Shown here: piece after piece, positions 1 through 9,099 of the stretch | Numbering within the stretch: the first letter of the stretch is position 1 | Layout: every line of letters begins with the position of its first letter | NCBI GenBank assembly: GCA_946403965.1 | Contig: CAMJBT010000002.1 | Span: 1-64,000 of the forward strand | Origin: an uncultured Pseudobutyrivibrio sp. | GTDB lineage: Bacteria > Bacillota > Clostridia > Lachnospirales > Lachnospiraceae | Direction: 5' to 3' | Length of the DNA: 64,000 nucleotides | Program-made: the position numbers and the translations under genes | The notes under the pieces: generated by a model | Database searches by the model: none | What the model was told of the DNA's origin: nothing | The model's input: only the letters and a program-made list of their open reading frames with translations

Positions 1-1023
1 ACATGGTACGGCGGAGAGATGAAGAAGGGTATGTTCTCTATGATGAACTACTTCCTTCCACTTAAGGGTATGGCTTCAATGCACTGCTCAGCTAACTGCG
101 ATATGGATGGAAAGCACACAGCTATCTTCTTTGGTCTTTCTGGTACAGGTAAGACTACACTTTCTACAGATCCAAAGCGTCGTCTTATCGGTGATGATGA
201 GCACGGCTGGGATGATAACGGCGTATTCAACTTCGAAGGTGGTTGCTACGCAAAGGTTATTGGTCTTGATAAGGAGTCTGAGCCAGATATCTACAACGCA
301 ATCAAGAGAGATGCTCTTCTTGAGAACGTAACAGTAGCTGCTGATGGTAAGATTGATTTTGATGACAAGAGCGTTACAGAGAACACTCGTGTATCTTATC
401 CAATCGAGCACATCAACAATATTGCAGCTGAGGTAAATAAGGTTTCTGCTGGTCCTGATGCTGAAAACGTAATCTTCCTTTCAGCTGATGCATTCGGAGT
501 ACTTCCTCCAGTATCTATCCTTACACCAGAGCAGACAAAGTACTACTTCCTTTCTGGTTTCACAGCTAAGCTTGCTGGTACAGAGAGAGGTATCACAGAG
601 CCTACACCTACATTCTCAGCTTGCTTCGGACAGGCATTCCTTGAGCTTCACCCAACAAAGTATGCTGAGGAGCTTGTTAAGAAGATGGAGAAGTCTGGCG
701 CAAAGGCTTACCTTGTAAATACAGGATGGAATGGAACAGGCAAGCGTATCACAATTAAGGATACAAGAGGTATTATCGATGCTATCCTTTCTGGTGACAT
801 CAAGAACGCTCCTACAAAGACAATTCCAATGTTCAACTTTGAGGTTCCTACAGAGCTTCCAGGCGTAGATCCAAAGATTCTTGATCCTAGAGATACATAC
901 GCTAACGCTTCTGAGTGGGAAGAGAAGGCAAAGGATCTTGCTGCAAGATTCAACAAGAACTTTGTTAAGTACACAACAAACGAAGCTGGTAAGGCACTTG
1001 TTTCTGCAGGTCCACAGCTCTAA
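1..1023 (+). CDS. pckA: Phosphoenolpyruvate carboxykinase (ATP), C-terminal part
   Basis: This enzyme interconverts oxaloacetate plus ATP with PEP, CO2 and ADP in the cytosol. The frame is open to the first base and reads [10 protein letters not shown] before the ATG at 19. That matches the conserved YxGEMKKG segment, so the 5' part lies outside the window and the ATG at 19 is not the true start. The nucleotide-binding P-loop [11 protein letters not shown] and the DDEHGW motif follow at roughly visible residues 45-70. About 340 residues are visible, compared with about 530 in the full family. An intrinsic terminator follows the stop. In rumen and gut clostridia the enzyme often runs in the carboxylating direction, which is family knowledge and not visible here. 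Confidence 0.95.
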   Translation, partial: TWYGGEMKKGMFSMMNYFLPLKGMASMHCSANCDMDGKHTAIFFGLSGTGKTTLSTDPKRRLIGDDEHGWDDNGVFNFEGGCYAKVIGLDKESEPDIYNAIKRDALLENVTVAADGKIDFDDKSVTENTRVSYPIEHINNIAAEVNKVSAGPDAENVIFLSADAFGVLPPVSILTPEQTKYYFLSGFTAKLAGTERGITEPTPTFSACFGQAFLELHPTKYAEELVKKMEKSGAKAYLVNTGWNGTGKRITIKDTRGIIDAILSGDIKNAPTKTIPMFNFEVPTELPGVDPKILDPRDTYANASEWEEKAKDLAARFNKNFVKYTTNEAGKALVSAGPQL

Positions 1024-1070
1024 AATTTGCGGATTAGTTTTATAGACTAATTTCTCTTAATAAAAAAGTT

Positions 1071-1116
1071 GCCCATCTTGTTATATAATAAATAACAAGA
1101 TGGGCTTAAGTTTTGT
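1071..1116 (+). terminator. Intrinsic terminator after pckA
   Basis: A perfect 14-bp inverted repeat (GCCCATCTTGTTAT and its complement) encloses a 7-nt AT loop, and a T-rich run follows. It ends pckA transcription and separates it from the RNA gene downstream. Confidence 0.85.
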
Positions 1117-1155
1117 TTATAACACAAATATGGACATTCTGTGAAAAAATAGTTC

Positions 1156-1187
1156 TTTATTTCGACACAATTATGTTGTAATATAAT
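1156..1187 (+). promoter_or_regulatory. Promoter of the 6S-like RNA
   Basis: TTTATT and TAATAT are separated by 17 bp, with a further TATAAT overlapping the -10 region. The whole 33-nt stretch matches the promoter of the ferredoxin gene near 47.6 kb at 29 positions, including the spacer. That suggests shared control and not chance similarity. Confidence 0.65.
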
Positions 1188-1190
1188 TGC

Positions 1191-1402
1191 AGGTAGAATA
1201 TACCGAACAGTTATCTAACCTGGGATGAACGATTTAACTTATCCTTTTTGAACCTACATTTACTTTAAACGGAATGCCTATATTTCTAATTGGCTGTCAG
1301 GCCTCCTTTGCAGTGGAAGACAAAAGATTAGTTGCGGCGATCCACCTAGCAAGAGCTAGGAGTCAATTGATAGGCCCGTCACTCTGGGTTAGATTTTTTT
1401 TA
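1191..1402 (+). ncRNA. ssrS: 6S RNA-like transcript (SsrS)
   Basis: The segment has no ORF and sits between a good promoter and a T run. Its ends pair through a perfect closing stem (ATCTAACC at 1213-1220 with GGTTAGAT at 1387-1394), directly followed by eight Ts. The 3' half carries GCGGCGATCCACCT, close to the GCGACGACACAUUCACCU region of E. coli 6S RNA as I remember it, followed by a short CTAGC/GCTAG hairpin. The length of about 200 nt and the long rod closed by terminal pairing also fit 6S RNA. 6S RNA binds sigma-A RNA polymerase by mimicking an open promoter. A different structured ncRNA remains possible; a covariance-model search would settle it. Confidence 0.68.
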
Positions 1403-1424
1403 GCCATTTATATATGTTTTACCT

Positions 1425-1455
1425 GAAGCCTTTGAAAGAAGGCTTCTTTTTGTTT
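1425..1455 (+). terminator. Second terminator hairpin after the 6S-like RNA
   Basis: An 8-bp perfect stem (GAAGCCTT / AAGGCTTC) with a 6-nt loop is followed by TTTTGTTTT. It lies about 30 nt beyond the T run closing the 6S-like RNA and probably acts as a backup terminator. Confidence 0.75.
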
Positions 1456-1573
1456 TATTGGGGAATAATTAAATTAGTCATTACTTTTTGCTGATCAAAC
1501 AATGAAATTGTCAGTAAGAATCATGTTATGAATGATGTGAAAATTTAGGTCAATAGAGCCAAAAATGAATCAA

Positions 1574-2103
1574 TTACCCCACAGGGGAGAAAAAGAATAA
1601 AACTGGTGGTAGTCAGAGGAAGTGGACTACCCCACAGGGGAGAAAAAGAATAAAACTGGTGGTAGTCAAAGGAGGTGGACTACCCCACGGGGGAGAAAAA
1701 GATTAAAACTGGTGGTAGTCAGAGGCAGCGGACTACCCCACAGGAGAGAAAAAGAATTAAATTGGTGGTAGTAAAAGGAGGTGGACTACCCCACAGGAGA
1801 GAAAAAGACTGAAAAGAGAGGTAGTCAGAGGAAGTGGACTACCCCACGGGGGAGAAAAAGAATAGAACTGGTGGTAGTCAGAGGAGGTGGACTACCCCAC
1901 GGGGGAGAAAAAGAATAGAACTGGTGGTAGTCAGAGGAAGTGGACTACCCCACAGGGGAGAAAAAGACCAAAAAGAGAGGTAGTCAGAGAAGGTGGACTA
2001 CCCCACAGAAGAGAAAAAGACTAAAACTGGTGGTAGTAAAAGGAGGCGGACTACCCCACAGGAGAGAAAAAGACTAAAAAGAGAGGTAGCCAAAGCGGTT
2101 GAC
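1574..2103 (+). repeat. Ten tandem 53-bp repeats, each with a hairpin
   Basis: Units start at 1574, 1627, 1680, 1733, 1786, 1839, 1892, 1945, 1998 and 2051. Every unit is exactly 53 bp and varies only by substitutions. A typical unit reads CTACCCCACAGGGGAGAAAA, then an A-rich stretch, then GGTGGTAGTCAGAGGAGGTGGA. Across each junction GGTAGTC pairs with GACTACC around a 10-nt loop. In units 2 and 4 that loop is AAAGGAGGTG, an excellent Shine-Dalgarno sequence, and most others differ from it at one or two bases. CCCC and GGGG can form a second small hairpin. No spacers separate the units, and stops occur in all frames across most of the array. The last unit decays at 2090-2110, upstream of the YihY gene. 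Function unknown. Confidence 0.95.
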
Positions 2104-2164
2104 CATACCCCATTACTTGAGAAAAGGCAGATTTTGGCGGTAAAAATAGAAGGATTACAAATGC

Positions 2165-2193
2165 TTGTAAGCACAAAAAATGACTTATATTAT
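2165..2193 (+). promoter_or_regulatory. Putative promoter of the YihY-type gene
   Basis: TTGTAA and TATTAT are spaced by 17 bp, about 85 nt upstream of the start codon at 2279. The position fits better than transcription running in from the repeat array. Confidence 0.5.
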
Positions 2194-2278
2194 ATGATTA
2201 TGTTAAAATGTAAAAATGAAATGTACAGGGTAGTCATGGATAAATATGAAATGACCGACATCAAAGGGAGAAAAATTT

Positions 2279-3151
2279 ATGTGGACATTTTTAGGATATG
2301 GTAAAACTTATTTAGATAAATGCGGAAGAGACAATATTGGTGCTTATGCAGCTCAAACAGCATATTTTATGATTATGTCTGCTATTCCGGTGATGATGCT
2401 TTTGGTATGGGTGGCCGGACTTGTCCCTTCTATTAATTTGTATATGAATGAGCTTATTTATGACGTATTGCCATCTGAGTTTTCGCCTTATATGGCCAAG
2501 GTTGTAAGACTTGTTACCCAGGGATCAGTTGGAGCAATTTCAATCTCTGCTATTATGGCAATATGGTCATCTGGTAAAGCTTTTCAGAATCTTATGGTTG
2601 GATTGAATCAGGTGAACAAGATAGAGGAGACCAGAAACTGGTTTGCAAGAAGACTTCGTGCAGTGTTTTATACATTGATTTTGCTTTCAGTTATTGTGGT
2701 TATTATGCTTATGCTTGTATTCACTCAGAAGTTTCAGTATTTTGCAAAAAACTACTACGGTGTAGTTCCTTATATTGTTGGTATTCGACCTTTGTTTAGA
2801 AGTGTTTTTGTATTTATATTTTTGGTTATCGTATTTACGTTTTTATTTACAGTACTTCCAAACAAACATCTTAAGTTTATGAGCCAGCTGCCAGGTGGAG
2901 TGATTTGTGCTGTTAGCTGGTATCTATTCAGTATGTTTTTGGCAATTTGGGTGCGCATTTTCAATAACTTTTCTATGTATGGTACCTTCGCCACTATGAT
3001 GATGTTTATGTTTTGGCTTTATTTTTGTATGTACTTTATGCTGATGGCAGCTGAAGCAAATGTGTTCTTTGCTGATGCCTTTGGATTGGCATGGCAAAAC
3101 TACAAGAAAAGATTTAAAGAGAGACATTTTACTAGTTGGACTAGCAAGTAA
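2279..3151 (+). CDS. YihY/BrkB-family inner-membrane protein
   Basis: The 290-aa protein has about six membrane segments. The N-terminus carries GRDNIGAYAAQTAYFMIMSA, typical of the YihY/UPF0761 family, where hydrophobic segments follow a short amphipathic start. The conserved region near residues 98-110 (AIWSSGKAFQNLMVGLNQVN) and the C-terminal YGTFATMMMFMFWLY helix also fit. The start ATG has AAAGGGAG about 8 nt upstream. The family was once annotated as ribonuclease BN, which is wrong for these membrane proteins; the real function is unclear. The gene stands alone between the repeat array and queA. A small inverted repeat (ATGGTT/AACCAT) follows the stop but lacks a T run. Confidence 0.88.
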   Translation: MWTFLGYGKTYLDKCGRDNIGAYAAQTAYFMIMSAIPVMMLLVWVAGLVPSINLYMNELIYDVLPSEFSPYMAKVVRLVTQGSVGAISISAIMAIWSSGKAFQNLMVGLNQVNKIEETRNWFARRLRAVFYTLILLSVIVVIMLMLVFTQKFQYFAKNYYGVVPYIVGIRPLFRSVFVFIFLVIVFTFLFTVLPNKHLKFMSQLPGGVICAVSWYLFSMFLAIWVRIFNNFSMYGTFATMMMFMFWLYFCMYFMLMAAEANVFFADAFGLAWQNYKKRFKERHFTSWTSK

Positions 3152-3222
3152 ATCTGTGCTAAACTGAAGAATGGTTTTTTGAACCATAGATATTATTAAT
3201 AAGATTTTAGAAAGAAATAAAA

Positions 3223-4254
3223 ATGAAGGTTAAAGACTTTGATTATTATCTTCCTGAGGAGTTAATTGCTCAGGATCCTCTCGAAAAGAGAAGTAATTCG
3301 AGACTCATGGTCTTGGATAAAAAAACAGGTGAAATTGCACATCGCCATTTCTACGATATTAAAGAATATCTTAAGCCAGGTGATTGCCTGGTTATCAACA
3401 ATACTCGTGTTATTCCTGCAAGACTCTACGGTGCCAGAGTTGGTTCTGGTGGTAAAGTAGAAATTCTTCTTCTTAAAAGAATCAGAGATAATCAATGGGA
3501 ATGTTTGGTTAAGCCCGGAAAAAAGGCCAGACCAGGTATGGAGATTTCCTTTGGGGATGGTTTGCTCATTGGTAAAATCATAGATATTGTTGATGAAGGA
3601 AATAGAATTATAGAGTTTAGCTACGAAGGAATATTTGAAGAGATTCTCGACAAGCTTGGAGAAATGCCACTTCCTCCATATATTACTCATAAGCTAAAGG
3701 ATAGAGATAGATATCAAACTGTATATGCTAAGTTCGATGGAAGCGCAGCAGCTCCTACAGCAGGTCTTCACTTTACTCCAGAGCTTTTAGAGGAAGTTAA
3801 GGCTATGGGTGTCAGAATTGCAGAGGTTACACTTCATGTTGGACTTGGAACCTTTAGGCCTGTTAAGGAAGATGAGGTCCTTGATCATCACATGCATTCT
3901 GAATATTATGAGCTTACTCAGGAAGCCTGCGATATTATTAATGAGACAAAGGCAAATGGTGGTAGGGTTATTTCCGTTGGCACCACAAGTACACGTACTC
4001 TCGAGTCTGCAGCTGAGCCAGGACAACTACTTGTCCCAAAGAGTGGATGGACTCAGATATTCATTTATCCAGGATATGAATTCAAGGTTATTGACGGATT
4101 GATTACCAACTTCCATCTTCCACAGTCTACACTTATCATGCTTGTGTCGGCACTGGCAGGTAGAGAACATGTCCTTGCAGCCTATGAAAAGGCAGTAGAA
4201 GAGAAATACCGATTCTTTTCCTTTGGTGATGCAATGATGATTACAGATTTATAA
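3223..4254 (+). CDS. queA: S-adenosylmethionine:tRNA ribosyltransferase-isomerase
   Basis: QueA transfers and isomerises the ribosyl part of SAM onto preQ1 in tRNA, giving epoxyqueuosine at the wobble base of GUN-anticodon tRNAs. The 343 aa are the normal family length. The N-terminal [13 protein letters not shown], the central [16 protein letters not shown] and the late [19 protein letters not shown] blocks are diagnostic. The ribosome-binding site (AGAAAG) is weak. No tgt or other queuosine gene lies nearby, so the pathway partners must be elsewhere. Confidence 0.96.
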   Translation: MKVKDFDYYLPEELIAQDPLEKRSNSRLMVLDKKTGEIAHRHFYDIKEYLKPGDCLVINNTRVIPARLYGARVGSGGKVEILLLKRIRDNQWECLVKPGKKARPGMEISFGDGLLIGKIIDIVDEGNRIIEFSYEGIFEEILDKLGEMPLPPYITHKLKDRDRYQTVYAKFDGSAAAPTAGLHFTPELLEEVKAMGVRIAEVTLHVGLGTFRPVKEDEVLDHHMHSEYYELTQEACDIINETKANGGRVISVGTTSTRTLESAAEPGQLLVPKSGWTQIFIYPGYEFKVIDGLITNFHLPQSTLIMLVSALAGREHVLAAYEKAVEEKYRFFSFGDAMMITDL

Positions 4255-4279
4255 AGCTTTTCTCCTTATTGAAAAGCTT
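4254..4279 (+). terminator. Weak terminator-like hairpin after queA
   Basis: A perfect 9-bp stem (AAGCTTTTC / GAAAAGCTT) overlaps the queA stop codon. No T tract follows, only CTAAAATAAAC, so efficient termination is doubtful; it may stabilise the mRNA 3' end. Confidence 0.4.
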
Positions 4280-4310
4280 CTAAAATAAACGTTTAGTGGT
4301 TAGCAATTTA

Positions 4311-4339
4311 TTGAAATTAAAAATACTAACTGTTAAAAT
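4311..4339 (+). promoter_or_regulatory. Promoter of pheST
   Basis: TTGAAA and TAAAAT are spaced by 17 bp, ending about 38 nt before the pheS start. The leader is too short for a T-box, which controls many firmicute pheST operons. Confidence 0.6.
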
Positions 4340-4377
4340 TTTAACTTAAATGAGATTATTTTTTAGGGAGGCCACCT

Positions 4378-5433
4378 ATGGTAGATATTATTTCTGAATT
4401 AAGTGCCAAATTTGAAGCAGAGCTTCAGAATATCAAAAATTCTGAAGAGCTTGAAAATATCCGTGTTTCATATCTTGGCAAAAAGGGTAGTGTAACAGCG
4501 GCAATGAAAGAAATGGGCAAGCTTTCTGCTGAAGAAAAGAAAGAGTTTGGACAGAAAATGAACATTCTTAAAAACTCTGTTACAGAAAAGATTGCTCAAA
4601 AAAAGGATGAAATTGCAGCTATGGAGCTTCAAAGAGAAATCGATAAAGTTCCAGAATTCGATATTTCTCTTCCAGAACATTTTGAGCAGGGAAGCTATCA
4701 TCCTATTACACTTGTACAGCGTCAGTGCGAGACAATCTTCAAGTCTATGGGATTTACAGTAGAAGATTATAGTGAGGTGGTTACTGATTACGAGTGCTTC
4801 GAGGCAGTTAACATCCCTAAATATCATCCAGCACGTGATATGCAGGATACATATTATCTCGAAAACGGACAGCTTCTTAAGTCTCAAACTACCGCTGCTC
4901 AGAATGCAATTTATAAAAAGTATCGTAAGCAGCTGCTTGAGGATGGTACACCAATTAAGGCTATCTTCCCAGGTCGTTGTTTTAGAAACGAAGCTACAGA
5001 TGCGTGTCATGAGAATACATTCTTCCAGATGGAAGGCGTTATGGTAGGTAAGGATATTTCTATTTCCAACCTTATCTATTTCATGAAGACTATGCTTTCA
5101 GAAGTATTTAGACGCGATATCAAGGTTCGTCTTCGTCCAGGTTTCTTCCCATTTGTGGAGCCAGGTTTTGAGCTTGATATCAACTGCCTTAACTGTGGTG
5201 GTAAGGGATGCCCTTCATGCAAGCATTCTGGTTGGCTTGAGCTTTGCCCATGTGGTATGGTTCATCCAAAGGTTCTTGAAGAAGGTGGCATCGACCCAGA
5301 AAAATACACAGGCTTTGCTTTTGGCCTTGGCCTTACAAGACTTGCAATGATGAAATATGGTATTAAAGACATTCGTGATCTGAACAGCGGAAATCTTTCA
5401 AGCTTGGCTCAGTTCACTGATGATGAGCAGTAA
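4378..5433 (+). CDS. pheS: Phenylalanyl-tRNA synthetase alpha subunit
   Basis: PheS carries the catalytic core of the alpha2-beta2 enzyme that charges tRNA-Phe. The 351-aa protein has an N-terminal coiled-coil tRNA-binding arm (residues 1-90) and the class II synthetase domain. Motif 2 is seen as FPGRCFRNEATDACHENTFFQMEG and motif 3 as GFAFGLGLTRLAMMKYGI. A CNCGGKGCPSCKHSGW-like cysteine cluster is present near residues 265-280, as in bacterial PheS. The start follows GGGAGGCCACCT. pheT follows after 15 nt, so the two are cotranscribed and translated together. Confidence 0.97.
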   Translation: MVDIISELSAKFEAELQNIKNSEELENIRVSYLGKKGSVTAAMKEMGKLSAEEKKEFGQKMNILKNSVTEKIAQKKDEIAAMELQREIDKVPEFDISLPEHFEQGSYHPITLVQRQCETIFKSMGFTVEDYSEVVTDYECFEAVNIPKYHPARDMQDTYYLENGQLLKSQTTAAQNAIYKKYRKQLLEDGTPIKAIFPGRCFRNEATDACHENTFFQMEGVMVGKDISISNLIYFMKTMLSEVFRRDIKVRLRPGFFPFVEPGFELDINCLNCGGKGCPSCKHSGWLELCPCGMVHPKVLEEGGIDPEKYTGFAFGLGLTRLAMMKYGIKDIRDLNSGNLSSLAQFTDDEQ

Positions 5434-5448
5434 GGGAGGACAAAGAAT

Positions 5449-7809
5449 ATGTTTATTTCAATGAATTGGATCTCTGATTTTGTTGACCTTGAAGGGCTTG
5501 ATAAGATGGATCTTATTGCCAAGTTCTCTCTTTCAACAGCAGAGGTTGAAAATGATATTTTTCATAAAGGTGAGGATTTATCAGGTGTTGTTGTTGCTGA
5601 GATTAAATCAGTGGAAGAACATCCTGAATCTAAGAAGCTTCATTTGCTAAAGGTTGATGCTGGCGATGGAAAGCTTACAGATGTTGTTTGTGGTGCTCCA
5701 AATGTTCGTGTTGGTATGAAGACAGCCTTTGCTAAGGTCGGTGCACAGCTTGGTGATATCACAATTGCACCAAGACCACTTGCAGGTTTTGATTCATTTG
5801 GTATGTGCTGCTCTGAAAAGGAAATTGGAATTTCAGACAACAACGATGGTATCATGGAAATCACTGAAGATGTAGCTAACGGTACTGATATCAAGGATTT
5901 ATATGAAATCGATGATATTATCTTTGAGGTGGATAACAAGTCACTTACAAACAGACCGGATCTTTGGGGACACTATGGTATTGCAAGAGAGTTTGCGACA
6001 ATTGCAAAGCGTCCGCTTAAGGAACTTCCTACAATCGATCTGAGCAAGTACGATAACTTGGAAAAGGTTGATTTAAAGATTGAAGACGAGCTTTGCCAGA
6101 GATATTCATCTCTCAAGGTTGAAAATATTGAAAAGAATGTTGCACCTATGAACATGCGAATCCGTCTTTTCTATTGCGGTATGAGAGGAATCAATCTGCT
6201 TGCAGATCTTACAAACTATATCATGCTTGAAATGGGTCAGCCTATGCATGCTTTCGATTCACGCAAGGCAGAAAAGATTCGTGTAAAGAGATTTGATAAG
6301 CCATTTACATTCACGACACTTGATGGTATTGAGCGCAATATCGATGAAAATACACTTATGATTTGCAATGGAGATACACCAGTTGCTATCGCAGGTATCA
6401 TGGGTGGCCTTGATTCAGAAATCGTAGATGATACAACAACACTTACACTTGAGTCTGCAACTTTTAATGCTGCATCAATTAGAAAGAGCGCTGTTCGTCT
6501 TGCTCACAGAACTGATGCTTCAGCTCGATATGAGAAGAGTCTTGATCCAGAAATGACAACAGTTGCTATTGCTCGTTTTATGAAGCTTCTTCTTGATATC
6601 GATCCAGGAGTTAAGGTTGTATCAGCACTTACAGATGAGTATGCATTCCATTATCCACAGGTTTCTCTTGATTTTGATAAGAGTTTTGTGGATAAGTATA
6701 CAGGAATTGAAATCACAAACGAGCATATTGTGGATACACTTACAGCTCTTGGTTTTGGAGTTACTCAAAATGGTGATAATTTCCATGTAGATGTTCCTTC
6801 ATATCGTGCAACAAAGGATATCAGCTTGAAGGCAGATATTATTGAAGAAATCACTCGTATTTACGGATATGATAATTTTGAACTTTCTACAACAAATGCG
6901 CCACTTTATCCAGTTCGTATGGATGAGACAAAGAATGTAGAAGATAGAATTAAAGATATTCTTGTTAAGAGATTTTCTCTTCATGAAGTTCATTCTTATG
7001 TATGGCAGTATGCTGATGAATATAAGAAGCTTGGTATGGAAGTAGAAGAGAATGTAAAGCTTGCTAATTCCACAAATCCTAATATTGAAACACTTAGACG
7101 TTCAATTATACCTACACAGCTTTGCCAGGTTAATTACAACACAGGTTATGCAACAGATTTTGGTATTTTTGAGGTTGGCCGTGTGGTTGAAGGTCTTAAA
7201 GAAGACGGTCTTTGCGATGAGAAGAAGAAGCTTTGTATTACATTATTCTCAAAGACAAAGTCATTAGAGACACTTTACTTTGAGCTTCGCGATATGGTCG
7301 CTGAGATGGTTGAGAATATCAGACACAAGCCACTTACATACAAGAAGCTTGAAGCTGTTCACTCTTATGAGCATCCAAAGAACTTAAATGCACTTGTTCT
7401 TGATGATATTCAGATAGGTGAGCTTGGTGTGGCACATCCACTTGTATCAAAGAAAATTGATAAAAAAGCAGCTATTGTCTTCGCTGAAATTGATGTAGAA
7501 GTACTTTCAGATATTAAGCAACAGGCTATTTCATATGTTGAGCCATCAAAATATCCTGAAATTGAAGTAGATTTATCATTTGTAGCCGAGAAATTTTCAG
7601 AAATAAGTGATACAATAAAAGAAAATGCAAGTACTATTCTTAAAAAGATCGGAGTTGCCGATGTATATAATGATGGTACAAGCAAGTCAATCACAGTTCG
7701 CCTTCTCTTTGGAGATGATGAGCGTACACTTACACATGAAGAGGTACAGAAGATGGTTGATGATATTATTGAAAAGCTTAAGAATAAGGGCATAAATCTT
7801 AAGAACTAG
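5449..7809 (+). CDS. pheT: Phenylalanyl-tRNA synthetase beta subunit
   Basis: PheT provides tRNA binding and editing for the PheST complex. The 786-aa protein shows the N-terminal EMAP-type OB fold (about 40-150, VVCGAPNVRVGMKTAFAKVG). The B3/B4 editing domain comes next, then B5 (about 400-475), the catalytic-like domain, and the C-terminal ferredoxin-fold anticodon-binding domain (about 695-786, YPEIEVDLSFV). Length and order are normal. It lies 15 nt after pheS with an AGGGAGGA ribosome-binding site. Confidence 0.97.
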   Translation: MFISMNWISDFVDLEGLDKMDLIAKFSLSTAEVENDIFHKGEDLSGVVVAEIKSVEEHPESKKLHLLKVDAGDGKLTDVVCGAPNVRVGMKTAFAKVGAQLGDITIAPRPLAGFDSFGMCCSEKEIGISDNNDGIMEITEDVANGTDIKDLYEIDDIIFEVDNKSLTNRPDLWGHYGIAREFATIAKRPLKELPTIDLSKYDNLEKVDLKIEDELCQRYSSLKVENIEKNVAPMNMRIRLFYCGMRGINLLADLTNYIMLEMGQPMHAFDSRKAEKIRVKRFDKPFTFTTLDGIERNIDENTLMICNGDTPVAIAGIMGGLDSEIVDDTTTLTLESATFNAASIRKSAVRLAHRTDASARYEKSLDPEMTTVAIARFMKLLLDIDPGVKVVSALTDEYAFHYPQVSLDFDKSFVDKYTGIEITNEHIVDTLTALGFGVTQNGDNFHVDVPSYRATKDISLKADIIEEITRIYGYDNFELSTTNAPLYPVRMDETKNVEDRIKDILVKRFSLHEVHSYVWQYADEYKKLGMEVEENVKLANSTNPNIETLRRSIIPTQLCQVNYNTGYATDFGIFEVGRVVEGLKEDGLCDEKKKLCITLFSKTKSLETLYFELRDMVAEMVENIRHKPLTYKKLEAVHSYEHPKNLNALVLDDIQIGELGVAHPLVSKKIDKKAAIVFAEIDVEVLSDIKQQAISYVEPSKYPEIEVDLSFVAEKFSEISDTIKENASTILKKIGVADVYNDGTSKSITVRLLFGDDERTLTHEEVQKMVDDIIEKLKNKGINLKN

Positions 7810-7835
7810 TCAATTAATCGTGGGAGGCCGAGAGC

Positions 7836-8183
7836 ATGGAAGAAAAGAGAAAAAACAAACGACTGGATATTAATGTAAAGGTTGAAATTGAACGCATTGA
7901 TGAGGCAAACATTACTACTGTCAAGTATATGGACGTAGAAGTTACCAATATTTCAAGGACTGGTTTGGCTTTTAGAATGCCAGGAGTTGAGTTTGAAGTA
8001 GGTGCATGCTTTGACGCCAGAATTCAGATTTGGACTAAGGAGACAATCGATACTGTATTCAAGGTTGTTCGTGTGAACAAGATGGATAATGATGTATTTG
8101 AATACGGCTGTATCTTTGTTGGAATGACAGATACAGATGCATTAAAGATTGAGATTTATCAGCTTTTTAGTGATACGGAATAA
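7836..8183 (+). CDS. PilZ domain protein, probable c-di-GMP receptor
   Basis: The 115-aa protein is essentially one PilZ domain. The N-terminal RKNKRLD supplies the RxxxR arginines, and VTNISRTGLAF around residues 44-54 gives the [D/N]xSxxG motif. These are the c-di-GMP contacts of the family. The gene lies 26 nt after pheT and 14 nt before lgt, with GGGAGG upstream, so it is probably the third gene of the pheST transcript. Its target is unknown. A second PilZ protein is encoded at 44.4 kb, which points to active c-di-GMP signalling. Confidence 0.85.
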   Translation: MEEKRKNKRLDINVKVEIERIDEANITTVKYMDVEVTNISRTGLAFRMPGVEFEVGACFDARIQIWTKETIDTVFKVVRVNKMDNDVFEYGCIFVGMTDTDALKIEIYQLFSDTE

Positions 8184-8197
8184 TAGGAGAACTTAAT

Positions 8198-9058
8198 TTG
8201 GATACTAGCATTATTTTTCCAAATCTTCATATCACGTTAAACAATGTCGGAAAAGGATTCTATATTGGATCCTTTTTCGTTGCGTTTTACGGAGTAATTA
8301 TTGCTATTGGTATGTTGATTGGCGTAACATTCATTTTAAAAGAAGCGAAGAGAGTTGGATTCGATGAGGATAAATTCCTTGATATTTGTATTATCACTAT
8401 AATCGCAGGTGTTGTAGGGGCAAGAGCTTATTATGTGGCTTTCGAATGGGAGTACTACAAAGATGATTTACTAAGTGCTCTGAATATTCGTCAGGGCGGT
8501 CTAGCTATCTATGGTGGTGTTTTGGCAGGTATAGCTTGTCTGGCGATTCTTTGCAAAATTAAGAAATATCAATTCCTAAGGGTTTGCGATGTTTGTATTC
8601 ATGGAGTTGTTATAGGTCAGATATGTGGCCGTTGGGGCAACTTTTTTAATAGAGAGGTTTTTGGACAGTACACAGATGGGCTTTTTGCAATGTTGCTACC
8701 AATTAATTCTGTTCGAAGTCAGGGCGATATTACTGCAGAAATGTTAAAGAATATTGTTACGATAAGTGGTGTTGATTACGTTTCTGTTCATCCTACATTC
8801 TTGTACGAATCAATGTGGAATGTTGGGTTGCTTATTATTATGCTATTGCTTAGAAAAAGAAAGAAGTTCGATGGACAAATTTTCTTTACTTACTTGGCAG
8901 GATATGGACTGGGCAGATTCTGGATAGAAGGGATTCGTACAGATCAGTTGAAAATTTGGGGCACATCACTTCCTGTATCCCAGGTGCTGGCAGCAGTGCT
9001 TGTGTTGGTAGGAATTGGATTTTACATTTTTAATTTCTACAAACTAAAGAAAAATTGA
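8198..9058 (+). CDS. lgt: Prolipoprotein diacylglyceryl transferase
   Basis: Lgt moves diacylglycerol from phosphatidylglycerol to the lipobox cysteine of prolipoproteins, in the cytoplasmic membrane. The 286-aa protein has about seven membrane segments and the signature GRWGNFFNREVFG near residues 147-159. RQGGLAIYGGVLAG and GRFWIEGIRTDQL are also conserved family blocks. The start is TTG at 8198, fixed by AGGAGA 7 nt upstream; no nearby in-frame ATG is better. A strong terminator follows at 9100. Confidence 0.95.
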   Translation: MDTSIIFPNLHITLNNVGKGFYIGSFFVAFYGVIIAIGMLIGVTFILKEAKRVGFDEDKFLDICIITIIAGVVGARAYYVAFEWEYYKDDLLSALNIRQGGLAIYGGVLAGIACLAILCKIKKYQFLRVCDVCIHGVVIGQICGRWGNFFNREVFGQYTDGLFAMLLPINSVRSQGDITAEMLKNIVTISGVDYVSVHPTFLYESMWNVGLLIIMLLLRKRKKFDGQIFFTYLAGYGLGRFWIEGIRTDQLKIWGTSLPVSQVLAAVLVLVGIGFYIFNFYKLKKN

Positions 9059-9099
9059 TATGACTCATTATATTTTGTTCTTTTTCTAGAACAATTAGA

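Noticed and set aside
1574-2103. CRISPR array
   Set aside because: The units are contiguous with no variable spacers, and no cas genes are present.
1993-2304. A 103-aa ORF running from the repeats to the YihY start
   Set aside because: It starts with GTG inside a repeat unit whose frame shifts every 53 bp, has no ribosome-binding spacing of its own beyond the repeated motif, and overlaps the well-placed YihY start. Its first 35 residues are just translated repeat.
4255-4377. A T-box for pheST
   Set aside because: The gap is only about 120 nt and lacks a T-box GGTGGNACCGCG sequence; the only T-box seen is before trpD.
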